Assembly (NCBI RefSeq): GCF_004359615.1
Contig: NZ_SCWA01000010.1
Span: 1 to 64,000 of the forward strand
Direction of reading: 5' to 3'
DNA from: Macrococcus brunensis
GTDB taxonomy: Bacteria; Bacillota; Bacilli; Staphylococcales; Staphylococcaceae
Length of the DNA: 64,000 nt
Part shown: piece after piece, positions 23,875 to 33,993 of the stretch
Numbering within the stretch: the stretch's first letter is position 1
How the letters are laid out: each line of letters begins with the position of its first letter
Made by a program: the position numbers and the translations under genes
The notes under the pieces: model-generated
Seen by the model: the letters and a program-made list of their open reading frames with translations, nothing else
Told to the model about the DNA's origin: nothing
Database searches by the model: none

Positions 23875-25688
23875 AACAGGATAAACCCAATAATATGAAA
23901 CAAGCGCTCATGCGTCTCTTCAGGTATATCGCCACCTATCGTCTGATGATTCTCCTTGTTGTCATTTTAGCAATGGTGTCAACAGTCTTTATGATTTTTG
24001 GACCGAAGATTCTTGGTAACGGGATTGATGTCCTCTTTAAAGGGGTTATTGCACAGACAAATGGTACCGGCAGTATTGATTTTGGTGAAATAGAGCGTGT
24101 CTTACTCTTACTCACAGCATTTTATCTGGTCAGTGCACTCTTCAACTATCTGCAGGGATATGTTATGTCTGGTGTTACCGCCAAAATAACTTATTCTTTA
24201 AGAGAAGATATCAATAAAAAACTCCATCAACTGCCGCTCAAATATTATGATAAAACGTCACAAGGTGATGTCTTAAGTCGTATCACTAATGATATCGATA
24301 CCATCAGTCAGACGTTAAATCAAAGTTTAGCGCAGATTATTACTTCCATCACGATGCTGATCGGTATCTCGATTATGATGTTCACCATCAGCTGGCAGCT
24401 GACTCTCGTCGCACTATTGACACTGCCACTGTCAATGATTGCAGTTGTCATGATTATGAAGAATTCACAGATTCATTTTAAGAACCAGCAGGAATCACTC
24501 GGGCTGGTCAATGGTCACGTTGAAGAAATGCTCAGCAATCATACAGTCATCAAAGCATTTAACCGCGAGACAGAATCCGGCAGAACATTTGAGGCATACA
24601 ATGATACACTTTACAAGTCAGCCTGGAAAGCGAACTTCCTGTCCAGTCTGATCATGCCGATTACGATGTTTATCGGTAATATCACTTATGTCGTCATCTG
24701 TATACTCGGCGGCTACTTTACAGTAAAAGGCACGATGACTGTCGGCGGCATTCAGGCATTTATCCAGTATATCCGACAGTTCAATCAGCCGATCTCTCAG
24801 ATTGCAAGTATCAGTAATACGCTGCAGCTGACAGCAGCTGCGACAGAACGAGTATTCGCAATTATTGATGAGCCAGAAGAAGTAAAAGATGATGTCCATG
24901 CATTATCGGTCGCAGATCATCGTCAAGACGTGAGTAGAGAACATGTTTATGTTGAAGGTTCAGTGGACTTTGAAGGCGTGAACTTCGGTTATAATGCAGA
25001 TAAAACAATCATCAATCATTTTTCAACACACGTTAATCCTGGTCAGAAAGTCGCCATTGTCGGTCCGACAGGTGCCGGGAAATCAACTATCATCAAGCTT
25101 CTGATGCGTTTTTATGATGTGAACAGCGGTGCCATCAAAATAGATGGCATCAATATACAGGACTTTAAACGTGATGAACTACGTAAACTGTTCGGTATTG
25201 TGCTCCAGGATACATGGTTATTCAACGGGACGATTCGTGAAAATATCCGCTACGGTAAACTGGACGCTACAGTTGCAGAAGTAGAGCAGGCAGCACGTGA
25301 TGCGCAGGTTGATCACTTCATCAGAACATGGCCGCATGCTTATGATATGGTCTTAAATGAGGAGACGAGCAACGTGTCACAAGGTCAGAAACAGTTACTG
25401 ACCATCGCCCGTGCGATTCTATCAGATCCTAAGATTCTGATTCTCGACGAGGCAACCAGTAACGTCGATACACGAACAGAAGTCCTGATTCAAAAAGCGA
25501 TGGATAAACTGATGGAAGGACGGACCAGCTTCGTTATTGCACACCGTCTATCTACAATCCGGAATGCTGACTTGATTCTTGTCATGAAGGACGGGGATAT
25601 CATCGAGCAGGGTACACACGATGAACTATTGGAGCAGGACGGCTTTTACAAAGGATTATATGAAAGTCAGTTTGACGAGGCAGTATAA
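23871..25688 (+). CDS. ABC exporter half-transporter (subunit 2, catalytic Walker B)
   Basis: 605 residues: six membrane segments (about 20-330) and an ATPase domain with Walker A PTGAGKST, consensus Walker B LILDEATSNVD and switch His in VIAHRLSTI. Its signature is altered to NVSQGQKQLLTIARA instead of LSGGQ, the complement of the partner's degenerate Walker B. The two therefore form one consensus and one degenerate nucleotide site. Translationally coupled to subunit 1. Confidence 0.92.
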   Translation: MKQDKPNNMKQALMRLFRYIATYRLMILLVVILAMVSTVFMIFGPKILGNGIDVLFKGVIAQTNGTGSIDFGEIERVLLLLTAFYLVSALFNYLQGYVMSGVTAKITYSLREDINKKLHQLPLKYYDKTSQGDVLSRITNDIDTISQTLNQSLAQIITSITMLIGISIMMFTISWQLTLVALLTLPLSMIAVVMIMKNSQIHFKNQQESLGLVNGHVEEMLSNHTVIKAFNRETESGRTFEAYNDTLYKSAWKANFLSSLIMPITMFIGNITYVVICILGGYFTVKGTMTVGGIQAFIQYIRQFNQPISQIASISNTLQLTAAATERVFAIIDEPEEVKDDVHALSVADHRQDVSREHVYVEGSVDFEGVNFGYNADKTIINHFSTHVNPGQKVAIVGPTGAGKSTIIKLLMRFYDVNSGAIKIDGINIQDFKRDELRKLFGIVLQDTWLFNGTIRENIRYGKLDATVAEVEQAARDAQVDHFIRTWPHAYDMVLNEETSNVSQGQKQLLTIARAILSDPKILILDEATSNVDTRTEVLIQKAMDKLMEGRTSFVIAHRLSTIRNADLILVMKDGDIIEQGTHDELLEQDGFYKGLYESQFDEAV

Positions 25689-25691
25689 GAA

Positions 25692-25727
25692 AAATCCCGT
25701 TATATCTTTTAAGATATAACGGGATTT
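25692..25727. terminator. Bidirectional terminator between the ABC exporter and the YfhO operon
   Basis: A 17-bp perfect inverted repeat (25692-25708 with 25711-25727) with AAA and TTT ends. It stands between two converging operons. Confidence 0.9.
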
Positions 25728-25729
25728 AT

Positions 25730-28333
25730 TTATTCAGCAGGGGGCGCAAATGTTTCGATTTCTTCTTTATTGGTTACAATGCTGTGTTTTCCTCGGCTCA
25801 CTTTTCGCGTATACCAGATAGCAATGACCAGACCGATAAGGCTGATGAACTGCATGAGGTGGAAGTAGGGCGGTGTGTAGGAAAGTTCTATTTTCCTGGC
25901 ACTTTTGTCTATTTTGACAGCAGTCATTAAATAGTTGCCTTCAGAAACTTCAGCTTTCTTACCGTCCACTTTAGCTGACATCCCTTTTAAATAAGGGGTG
26001 GGGATAACGGCGTACCCTGTGTCATGCGGACTCAGTGTCGCGACGAGTTTACTGCCTGTCTGAGTCAGCTGATGTTTCTGCTGCTTTGTAGCTGATTCCA
26101 GTGTCTTATAATCTTCACCGTAAATACCGTTGATCTGATACGTATAGGTGCCTGACATGAGCTTCAGCTGAATTAAATCAGACGCTTTGATACGTAGAGT
26201 AATGGTCGGGTTAAAGCGACGGTAGTCATCATCAAGCGGTTTACGTGACTGATAGATTTCATTGATCCAGACGTAATGATAGCGACTCGGCGTTTTTAAT
26301 TCGATGCTTAAGTCCACGTACAAATCTTTATAGCGGTCAGCCAGACGCCTAGGAAGCTTGTAAGTGATGCCGCCCTGGTCCTGATTGACGATCAGCTGTT
26401 TACCGTTATAGGTCGCATTATTCAACGACATCGATGCCTTGGATAGAAGATTCTCAGCAGGCGTCACTTTTCTGTTTGATGGACTGTCCAGTACAACACC
26501 GTCAAGCATCGCATGCTCACGGTCAATCGGTGTCTTCAGTTCATTCGGATTAAACACTTTATCAGTGACTCTGACAAGTGGCAGCTCATTGGTGTTGTGA
26601 TAGACAGAATAACTTTTGTCTTTGCCTTGTCTCTGGTCAGTCAGTTCAAATCCATAAGGCAATGTCGCAACGTTATCTGTCCGGATGGAATGGTTGACGT
26701 TAAAGAGACTGTACAAATTGGCACGTTCACCTAAACGGTAGTAAATACTGTTGCTGTCTGTGTCCATCGTAATATTCAGTTCCTTGTCATAGAACTGATA
26801 GATATCTTTATCGAATATACTTGAGTACAGTTTAATGCCATTGAAATGCTGATAAAGCGGTGTGTTATGAGTCGCTGACGTCTGCCAGTCTATCCGGGCA
26901 GCAGGTGATGCTTCTGTAATATCATTGATGATTGAGCGCTGCGTCTCGCTGTTGTATTTATCTGACTGGACAAACGCTAAGTCGTGCTCATAGAAAGGGT
27001 GCAGTGTATCCATCTGTTCACGGATATAGTCATAGACAAAGAAAAGATTCATAATGACGATTGTGACGGCTAAAAACTGATAAGTGGCGACCTTTGGTCT
27101 ATTGATATAGAGCATGATAGTGACTGCGATGACCGGAATAAATAGCAGCCAGACGAGCGATTTACCGGCACCGATAATGGACAGACTATAAATGATGGAG
27201 ACTGGAATCAGTGAAATAGCAATGTCCTTTAGGTTCAGGTTCTTTAGATGATGCAGGTAGGTTGCTATCAGCCCGGCTGATGAGAATGCGAGCATATAGA
27301 CCCAGCGTCTCTGATCGATAGAAAAGCCATTAAAGAAACTGTCGAACAATGGCGACAATGAACCCGCCATAAAGAGCCAGGTAATGACGGCGAACAATCG
27401 GAATGTATAGTTTCTGTATAGCTTGAAAGTAAACAGTGCCATGACCGCAATAAATGGGATGACGATATAGTAGCCATCATAAAACAAATTATAGTGGATA
27501 ATAAAATCGATAAAGGGCTTCAGTTTAATCGGTGGTAGTGTCCGGTCGTTCAACACATAACTCGTGACACCGGTCGAGAAACCGACAGCACTGACCATCA
27601 GTGCAATAACAGACGAGATGACGATCACTTTGATCTTAGTCGGGCGTAATACGCTGTCGCTCTCTTTTTTGTAAACAGTCCGGTAGACGAAATAGAACAT
27701 CACAAAAATGAACTGATAATAACTGAAATAAAAATTGGAATGAAGCGTCAGTGCGATTCCTAAAATATAGATGCCGATCTTACGTTCAGCAAAAAATCGT
27801 TCCATACCAAGTATAGTAAGCGGCAGATAGAACATGACGTCACTGAAGAAACTCCAGGTAAACGTAAAAAAGAAATAGACGGTCGAGTAGCTGTATAGAA
27901 AAGCACTTGCCATGCTTGCATATCGATTGATGCCGAGATATTTAAAGAGACGGTAAGTCACATAAAGGATGGCCGTCAATTTAAAGACAGAAACGATGAT
28001 CTGATTGACAAACCAGAAATCGGGACTGCCAGTATTCAGCGGCAGCAATAAGTCGAGCAGATAGACTACACCGAAATTGATATAGGCAATCGGTGAAGTC
28101 GAATAATAATAGGCAAGGCTGCGAAAGAAATCGCCGCCAATACCAAAGCCCATATCATAGAAAAAGTTGAACTTTGAGAACTGCTCATATAAATAAAGCT
28201 GGAAAGGAATCATCTGCGCGATACTGTCACCTTTACCCGAGAAGAGAATGCCTTCAGTGACGAACCTGTAAATGACAACACTATGGGCCAGAAGCGACAG
28301 AACGAGACAAGTCGCTAATGTTTTGAATTTCAT
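25730..28333 (-). CDS. YfhO-family membrane glycosyltransferase-like protein, copy 2
   Basis: 867 residues with roughly a dozen or more membrane segments in the first half, a large extracytoplasmic region (about 460-830) and one C-terminal membrane segment (about 833-850). This is the GT-C-like layout of YfhO. It is clearly paralogous to the gene just upstream: both share LKTPIDREHAML, PAENLLS and the YGEDYKTL/YGEDYQTL motif. In Bacillus, Listeria and Staphylococcus, YfhO-type proteins transfer a sugar from a C55-phosphate carrier to lipoteichoic acid outside the membrane. The ATG overlaps the stop of copy 1 by four bases. Acceptor and sugar here are inferred. Confidence 0.87.
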   Translation of the reverse strand: MKFKTLATCLVLSLLAHSVVIYRFVTEGILFSGKGDSIAQMIPFQLYLYEQFSKFNFFYDMGFGIGGDFFRSLAYYYSTSPIAYINFGVVYLLDLLLPLNTGSPDFWFVNQIIVSVFKLTAILYVTYRLFKYLGINRYASMASAFLYSYSTVYFFFTFTWSFFSDVMFYLPLTILGMERFFAERKIGIYILGIALTLHSNFYFSYYQFIFVMFYFVYRTVYKKESDSVLRPTKIKVIVISSVIALMVSAVGFSTGVTSYVLNDRTLPPIKLKPFIDFIIHYNLFYDGYYIVIPFIAVMALFTFKLYRNYTFRLFAVITWLFMAGSLSPLFDSFFNGFSIDQRRWVYMLAFSSAGLIATYLHHLKNLNLKDIAISLIPVSIIYSLSIIGAGKSLVWLLFIPVIAVTIMLYINRPKVATYQFLAVTIVIMNLFFVYDYIREQMDTLHPFYEHDLAFVQSDKYNSETQRSIINDITEASPAARIDWQTSATHNTPLYQHFNGIKLYSSIFDKDIYQFYDKELNITMDTDSNSIYYRLGERANLYSLFNVNHSIRTDNVATLPYGFELTDQRQGKDKSYSVYHNTNELPLVRVTDKVFNPNELKTPIDREHAMLDGVVLDSPSNRKVTPAENLLSKASMSLNNATYNGKQLIVNQDQGGITYKLPRRLADRYKDLYVDLSIELKTPSRYHYVWINEIYQSRKPLDDDYRRFNPTITLRIKASDLIQLKLMSGTYTYQINGIYGEDYKTLESATKQQKHQLTQTGSKLVATLSPHDTGYAVIPTPYLKGMSAKVDGKKAEVSEGNYLMTAVKIDKSARKIELSYTPPYFHLMQFISLIGLVIAIWYTRKVSRGKHSIVTNKEEIETFAPPAE

Positions 28334-30906
28334 GATTTACGCTTCCTTTGCACCGGTTTTAAGTAAAATATCGCAGCAATGAGTGACAGAACGGATATAA
28401 GAACAGTCAGATAGAAATAAGGCGGCACATACTTGAAGTCGACGACTTTGGCATCAGCAGGTATTTTAACGACCGCCTGCAGATAATTACCTCTTTCAAC
28501 TTCTGTTTTTTTACCGTCAACTCGAGCTGTGAGACCATCGCGGTAAATAATCGGCGTGACGAGGTAGCCTGCCTGGTGATTATCCAGTTTCGCCTGCATA
28601 TGATTGCCGCTTTCAGTAAACTGGATGCCATTCTCTCGCTCTGCGTTTTTAAGGGTCTGATAATCTTCGCCGTAAATACCCTGTACTTTAAAGCGATAGG
28701 TGCCTTTTGTCATGCCGATCAGAATCTTGCCATTTTTAGGTCTGACCCGGTATAGCAGATCGTCCTGATGCGTTCGGTATTTACTTGACTTAAACAGACG
28801 GTTATTGGCATAACCATTGACATTAATCTGAATATTGCTTTCAGCTGAAGTCAGTTCAGCATGGAGCTCAACGTAAAAATCCTGATACTTCCTGAGTGCA
28901 TCTTCAGGCAATGTGATCACCACACCGCCGCTTGGAGGATTAACGATTAAAGATTCATTATAGGTCTGCCACTTGGCACCTGAAGCCTGAATAGTGCTTC
29001 TGCTGAGTAAGTTTTCAGCGGGATTTATTGCAGTGTCTGAATCTGTATTCATCACAACACCCTTCAACATCGCATGTTCCCGGTCGATCGGCGTCTTTAA
29101 GTCGTCAGCATCAAAAATGGTGTCTGTGACTTTAGCGACTGGCAGAGGCAATGTATTCTCATATATTTTATACTTGCCTTTTGTCTCAATCAGCTTGAAG
29201 TTTTCAGGGATGTCTGTCTGATAATCTTTTCTGACGAGATAGCGTACATTAAAAAGCGACTCCAGATTACTGCGCGACTGAAAAGTAGAGTAACGGCTGA
29301 TGGATTCTTCTTTTAAATTGATTTTCAGCTGATTATAGTAGAAGTCAATGAGAGAACCGTCAAAAATACTGGAATAAAGACTGACGCCAGGGAAACTCTG
29401 ATAAAGCGGGGTGTTATCCTGTTCCAGGACACGCCAGTCGATGCGTTCTCCTGGTTTAAGCTTTGACTTCAAGCTAGCAATAATTTCCTGCTGCAGCCCT
29501 GAGTTATAGACGCTGGACTCGATATAAGACATCTTCGCACGGCTGTCGATACCCGGATTGTAGTTATCATACAGATTGTGTTCTTTAACGATATGCCAGT
29601 TGAGCAGCATAATCGCAGCAATCTGCGCATAGTACAGGTAGTGCTGAGCCGGTTTATTTTTAAGTAGCAGAATGAAGAGACCGATAATCGCAATAACTGG
29701 CATATACCAGATCCATTCTACTTTTTTATCAATATAGATATAGCTCAAGCTGACAATAATGAAGCCTGGCAGTAATGAATAGAGATAGTTCTGAATAGAA
29801 ATCTGACGGAACTTCGCTATATACATGGCAATCAGGCCACTTGAGAAAAAGGTCAGCAAGTAATGCCAGCGTTTCTGAGGGGCTGAAAAGCCATTAAAGA
29901 CAGAATCGATAAAAGGCATAAAGCTTAAGTAAATCAGTGCAATCGTCAACAGTGCAAAGAAACGATAGAAATAAGAACGGTAGAACTTGAAAGTGAAGAG
30001 CGCCTGCAATGCAATATAGAGCACGATCACTAAATAGTTGTCATAAAAAATATTGGCGTGCTGGTCAAATGTATTGAACAATTTCATCGGGTCCGTATAA
30101 GGCGCACGGTCGTTCTGCATAAATCCTTTGACCCCGTAGAAAAAGCTGAACATCGAAATCCCTGTGCCGAGTAGTGTCATCGTTAGAAATGCTTTCCACT
30201 GTTCGAGTCGCGTTGCACGGTCACTCTCTGATCGGAAAATCATGCGCAGAACGAAATAGATAACACCGAACAGCATCTGATAATAAGCGAAATAAAAATT
30301 ATTGATCAGAGACAAAGCAACGGCCGCAATAAACCAGATTTTTTTCTTGTCCTGAATGTACTTCTCTATCCCGAGGAGGAGAAGGGGCAGGAAGATAAAG
30401 ACATCAGAAAAGAAAGACCAGTAAAGCGTAAAGCGGAAGTAAATCGCTGACGTCAGAAACAGAAATGCACCAAGTACAGCACTTGCACGATTCACCTTCA
30501 GATAAGTGAAATAAAGATAGGTGAAGTACATGGCTACAGCAGACTTAAAGATGGAAATATAAAATGCATTGACTGCCCAGAACTGAATGGTGTCTGTCTT
30601 AAAATGAAAAAGAAGATTCAGCCACCAGACAGCCACCATATTGAAATAAAAGACGACGGATGTTGAATAATAATAGGCGAGATCAGTATAATAATCGCCG
30701 CCAAGACCAAAATTCATGTCATAAAAAAACTCGCCGTGTGACCATTTATCATAGAGGAACAGCTGGAAAGGCAGCATCTGTTCAAGACCATCATTAGGTC
30801 CAGTGAATATAGTGCCATCTTTAATAAAACGATAAATATAAAAACTGTGACCGAAAACAGCGAGCAGCAGAAAAAGAAAAGGAAATAGATACTTTTTATT
30901 TTTCAT
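28330..30906 (-). CDS. yfhO: YfhO-family membrane glycosyltransferase-like protein, copy 1
   Basis: 858 residues with the same layout as copy 2: N-terminal multi-pass domain, long extracytoplasmic region, one final membrane segment, basic tail QRKRKS. Start ATG at 30904-30906 is chosen because GAGGA lies seven bases before it; a TTG five codons upstream is less likely. The coding start lies within the last 11 bases of the GtrA gene. Together with the CsbB-type transferase and GtrA protein it forms the three-part lipoteichoic acid glycosylation set. Confidence 0.88.
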   Translation of the reverse strand: MKNKKYLFPFLFLLLAVFGHSFYIYRFIKDGTIFTGPNDGLEQMLPFQLFLYDKWSHGEFFYDMNFGLGGDYYTDLAYYYSTSVVFYFNMVAVWWLNLLFHFKTDTIQFWAVNAFYISIFKSAVAMYFTYLYFTYLKVNRASAVLGAFLFLTSAIYFRFTLYWSFFSDVFIFLPLLLLGIEKYIQDKKKIWFIAAVALSLINNFYFAYYQMLFGVIYFVLRMIFRSESDRATRLEQWKAFLTMTLLGTGISMFSFFYGVKGFMQNDRAPYTDPMKLFNTFDQHANIFYDNYLVIVLYIALQALFTFKFYRSYFYRFFALLTIALIYLSFMPFIDSVFNGFSAPQKRWHYLLTFFSSGLIAMYIAKFRQISIQNYLYSLLPGFIIVSLSYIYIDKKVEWIWYMPVIAIIGLFILLLKNKPAQHYLYYAQIAAIMLLNWHIVKEHNLYDNYNPGIDSRAKMSYIESSVYNSGLQQEIIASLKSKLKPGERIDWRVLEQDNTPLYQSFPGVSLYSSIFDGSLIDFYYNQLKINLKEESISRYSTFQSRSNLESLFNVRYLVRKDYQTDIPENFKLIETKGKYKIYENTLPLPVAKVTDTIFDADDLKTPIDREHAMLKGVVMNTDSDTAINPAENLLSRSTIQASGAKWQTYNESLIVNPPSGGVVITLPEDALRKYQDFYVELHAELTSAESNIQINVNGYANNRLFKSSKYRTHQDDLLYRVRPKNGKILIGMTKGTYRFKVQGIYGEDYQTLKNAERENGIQFTESGNHMQAKLDNHQAGYLVTPIIYRDGLTARVDGKKTEVERGNYLQAVVKIPADAKVVDFKYVPPYFYLTVLISVLSLIAAIFYLKPVQRKRKS

Positions 30907-31279
30907 GATTGTCCTCAACAAAAATATATTTTGCGATGAAATAAGTGACAGGTACTGTAATAATAAGTGCCGGGAACGGGGCGAGTCTTTCGTCCAGTCC
31001 CATTTTAACGAAAAGCATCAGCAGTAAGGTCTGCAGTCCCATGTTGATGACTTGAGTCAGCGGGAACTTCAGGAACGTTGACCATTTCGGCTTAACATGA
31101 TAGACAAAATAACAGTTCAAATAGTAGGAACAGATAAATGACCAGAGAAATGCGGTGATATGACTGACCATATAAGGTACAATATTCAGCAGCAGTAAAT
31201 ACATCACATAATAGTTGACCGTATTGATAACGCCGACGATGACAAAACGGATAAATGCAGAGCTGAACAGTTTAGTCAT
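30896..31279 (-). CDS. gtcA: GtrA/GtcA-family membrane protein (probable C55-P-sugar flippase)
   Basis: 127 residues with four membrane segments and the family pattern 'FIRFVIVGVINTVNYYVMY' at the N-terminus. GtrA/GtcA proteins are thought to flip undecaprenyl-phosphate-linked sugar across the membrane. It overlaps the glycosyltransferase gene by 8 bases and copy 1 of yfhO by 11. Confidence 0.88.
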   Translation of the reverse strand: MTKLFSSAFIRFVIVGVINTVNYYVMYLLLLNIVPYMVSHITAFLWSFICSYYLNCYFVYHVKPKWSTFLKFPLTQVINMGLQTLLLMLFVKMGLDERLAPFPALIITVPVTYFIAKYIFVEDNHEK

Positions 31280-32207
31280 GTTTCATCGCCTCAACATTCG
31301 TCCGCTCAACAATAAAGTGAGGTCGTCTCTTGCTTTCAGAGTAGATACGTCCGATATATTCACCGATGACACCTAGACTGAAGAGCTGAACACCGCCGAG
31401 AAAGAGGATAGCAGAAATGATGGTGAAATAGCCTGGTTCATCGATGCCGTGGAAGATGATCTGAATCAAAGTCGTCAAAATATAGAGAAGACAAATGATT
31501 AAAGTTACCGTTCCGAAATAAAAGCAGACCCGAAGCGGCTTGTTGTTATAGCTTAAGACGCCGTCTATCGCATAATCTAATAGAGACAGGAAATTAAATG
31601 ATGATTGCCCGGCTTCCCGCTTCACATTTTTAAAAGGGATGGTTTTCTTACTATAGCCGACCCATTCAAAAATTCCTTTTGAGAAGCGGTTGTATTCATC
31701 GAGTGACAATATTGAGTCAATTACAACACGGGAGATCAGTCTGAAGTCACCTTCACCGTCAACGAGATCGACATCTACATTAAAGTTGATCAGTTTATAG
31801 AACAGCTGACTTGGAATTTTTCGAAGTATATGTTCACCGTCACGGTCACGACGAGCGACGACCTGATCATATCCCTCCTTATAAGCCGCGACAAACTGTG
31901 GAATTAGTTCGGGCGGATGCTGAAGGTCGGCATCCAGTATAATCGCAGCATCTCCTGTGGCAGATTTTAAGCCGGCTAGCATAGCAGATTCTTTTCCAAA
32001 GTTACGTGAGAATGAAACATATTTGATATGCGGATCCTGTTTACTGAGCGCTTCAATCATCTCAATAGAACGGTCGCTTGAACCGTCATTGATCATAATA
32101 AGCTCATAATTATAATCATTTTCTGTCATGGTTTGTGTGATAGAATGATGAAGTCGACTGATATTTTTTTCTTCATTATAAATAGGGATGATTAATGATA
32201 ATTTCAT
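31272..32207 (-). CDS. csbB: CsbB-type undecaprenyl-phosphate glycosyltransferase
   Basis: 311 residues. The GT2 domain has LIIPIYNEEKNI, 'INDGSSDRS' and the metal-binding DADLQHPPEL, followed by two C-terminal membrane segments (about 230-255 and 265-290) as in DPM1/GtrB/CsbB. CsbB loads GlcNAc onto undecaprenyl phosphate at the inner face. AAAAGGAG precedes the ATG. It is first in a four-gene minus-strand operon. In Bacillus subtilis csbB-yfhO is under sigma-B; no clear sigma-B site is seen here. Confidence 0.9.
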   Translation of the reverse strand: MKLSLIIPIYNEEKNISRLHHSITQTMTENDYNYELIMINDGSSDRSIEMIEALSKQDPHIKYVSFSRNFGKESAMLAGLKSATGDAAIILDADLQHPPELIPQFVAAYKEGYDQVVARRDRDGEHILRKIPSQLFYKLINFNVDVDLVDGEGDFRLISRVVIDSILSLDEYNRFSKGIFEWVGYSKKTIPFKNVKREAGQSSFNFLSLLDYAIDGVLSYNNKPLRVCFYFGTVTLIICLLYILTTLIQIIFHGIDEPGYFTIISAILFLGGVQLFSLGVIGEYIGRIYSESKRRPHFIVERTNVEAMKHD

Positions 32208-32247
32208 GATGACTCCTTTTTAATGCTGATTAATGATTTCAGACTTT

Positions 32248-32256
32248 ATCATAACA
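32248..32256 (-). promoter_or_regulatory. Probable promoter of the csbB operon (extended -10)
   Basis: Minus-strand TGTTATGAT, an extended -10, about 40 bases before csbB. No convincing -35 is present. Confidence 0.4.
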
Positions 32257-32294
32257 TGAATTAACTTAAAGAATAATGAAAGAAGGTAATGACT

Positions 32295-33170
32295 TTGACA
32301 ATACAATGGTTTCCCGGCCACATGGCCAAAGCAAGACGCGAAGTAACAGAACAGCTGAAGATGGTGGACTGTGTCTTTGAACTACTGGATGCACGAATTC
32401 CATATTCCTCCAGTAATCCGATGATCAGTGATATCATCAAGGATAAGCCGCGCGTCGTGTTGCTCAACAAAATGGATATGGCAGACCCGAGAGAGACAGC
32501 GAAATGGATGAAGCACTTTGAAGCTGAAGGCGTCTATCCGGTTGCGCTGGATGCGAAGAACGGCAAGAACTTAAATATGGTCATCAAAGCAGCAGAAGCG
32601 GTGACGAAAGAAAAGTTTGAAAGACTAGCTGCAAAAGGACTCCGACCACGTGCGATACGTGCCATGATTGTAGGTATTCCAAATGTCGGAAAGTCAACTC
32701 TTATCAACCGTCTTGCTAAAAAATCACTTGCTAAGACAGGTAATATGCCGGGTGTCACAAAGAAACAGCAGTGGATTAAAGTCGGTAAAACACTTGAACT
32801 GTTAGACACACCGGGTATACTCTGGCCGAAATTTGAAGATCAGGTTGTCGGTAAAAAGCTCAGTCTGACGGGTGCGATTAAAGACAGCATTGTCCATCTT
32901 GACGAAGTGGCTATCTACGGACTTGAATACATGCAGATGTACGATCTTGAAACACTGAATAAACATTACAATATTACAATAGAAGAAAATGATTCGTATC
33001 TGGAAATCTTCGATCAGATCGGCAGGAGCCGCGGTATGAAAAACAAAGGAAATGAAATCGATTATGAATCTGTCATTGAACTTGTCGTTCGTGATATTCG
33101 TAATGCGAAAGTGGGCCGTTATACGTTTGACCGGGTAGAAGAAGTAGGACAACCGGATGAAACTGAGTGA
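32295..33170 (+). CDS. rbgA: Ribosome biogenesis GTPase RbgA (YlqF)
   Basis: Late 50S assembly GTPase, circularly permuted: G4 LLNKMDMAD comes before G1 [14 protein letters not shown] and G3 LLDTPGI. 291 residues if started at TTG 32295, giving [17 protein letters not shown], the conserved family N-terminus. The ribosome-binding site AGAAGG is eight bases before this TTG but only two before the in-frame ATG at 32289, so TTG is preferred. It overlaps rnhB by 14 bases. Confidence 0.95.
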   Translation: MTIQWFPGHMAKARREVTEQLKMVDCVFELLDARIPYSSSNPMISDIIKDKPRVVLLNKMDMADPRETAKWMKHFEAEGVYPVALDAKNGKNLNMVIKAAEAVTKEKFERLAAKGLRPRAIRAMIVGIPNVGKSTLINRLAKKSLAKTGNMPGVTKKQQWIKVGKTLELLDTPGILWPKFEDQVVGKKLSLTGAIKDSIVHLDEVAIYGLEYMQMYDLETLNKHYNITIEENDSYLEIFDQIGRSRGMKNKGNEIDYESVIELVVRDIRNAKVGRYTFDRVEEVGQPDETE

Positions 33171-33912
33171 CCTTAAAAACGAGCTGCAGGACTATCATGT
33201 GGCGGAAGATATTTTAAATGATTTTGGGCAGGACACGCGGAGCGGTGCCAAAAAGCTGGTCGCACAGAGACTGAAGCAGCTGGAACAGGCTGTCAAAATC
33301 AAAGAAAACTATTTGCAGGCGATGGAATTTGAGAATCGTTATCCAGGTGAAATTATCTGCGGTATAGATGAAGTAGGGCGAGGACCACTCGCTGGTCCCG
33401 TTGTCGCCTGTGCCGTCATATTGGAAGAAGGTCATTATTATCCGGGTATGACAGATTCGAAAAAACTGTCTGCGAAGAAACGTCAAAGTATTGAAACAAG
33501 TCTTCTCAGTCAGGTGCGGGATTATGCGATTGGGATAGCCTCTGTAGAAGAAATCGACGAAGTCAATATATACGAGGCGTCAAAGCTTGCGATGCGACGT
33601 GCTGTAGAAAGTCTGAAGGTTAAGCCGACTGTTCTCTTAATCGATGCCATGACGCTTGATACCGGCTTAATCGAAGAAGCGATTGTTAAAGGAGATATGC
33701 GCAGTGTCTCCATCAGCGCTGCGAGTATTCTCGCAAAAGAATACCGCGATAGATTGATGGCGGATTATGACAAGATATACCCCGGCTATGATTTCAGTCA
33801 GAATGCCGGCTACGGGACTGCAAAACATTTAGCGGGCATAGAGGAACGGGGAATCACTCCGATACACCGCCGGACATTCGAACCCATTAAGTCAATTATC
33901 AGCAATGTCTGA
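33157..33912 (+). CDS. rnhB: Ribonuclease HII
   Basis: Cleaves RNA in RNA-DNA hybrids at embedded ribonucleotides. 251 residues: an N-terminal extension (about 1-65) typical of Firmicutes RNase HII, then the catalytic [16 protein letters not shown], the central Asp in LLIDAM and '[14 protein letters not shown]'. It overlaps the 3' end of rbgA. Confidence 0.96.
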   Translation: MKLSDLKNELQDYHVAEDILNDFGQDTRSGAKKLVAQRLKQLEQAVKIKENYLQAMEFENRYPGEIICGIDEVGRGPLAGPVVACAVILEEGHYYPGMTDSKKLSAKKRQSIETSLLSQVRDYAIGIASVEEIDEVNIYEASKLAMRRAVESLKVKPTVLLIDAMTLDTGLIEEAIVKGDMRSVSISAASILAKEYRDRLMADYDKIYPGYDFSQNAGYGTAKHLAGIEERGITPIHRRTFEPIKSIISNV

Positions 33913-33921
33913 CAATTATCG

Positions 33922-33950
33922 TTTACAATAACGCTTACATTTTCTATAAT
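33922..33950 (+). promoter_or_regulatory. sucCD promoter
   Basis: TTTACA (33922-33927), 17 bases, TATAAT (33945-33950). Two CGNTTACA stretches (from 33920 and 33932) resemble right halves of cre sites but each full site has three mismatches, so CcpA control is only a possibility. Confidence 0.75.
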
Positions 33951-33993
33951 TGAACCGTAAGCTGAATTTAACCCGTATTTAGGAGGATGGAAG

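Noticed and set aside
33914-33939. cre sites in the sucCD promoter
   Set aside because: Two partial matches each have three mismatches at fixed positions; only the right half is good.
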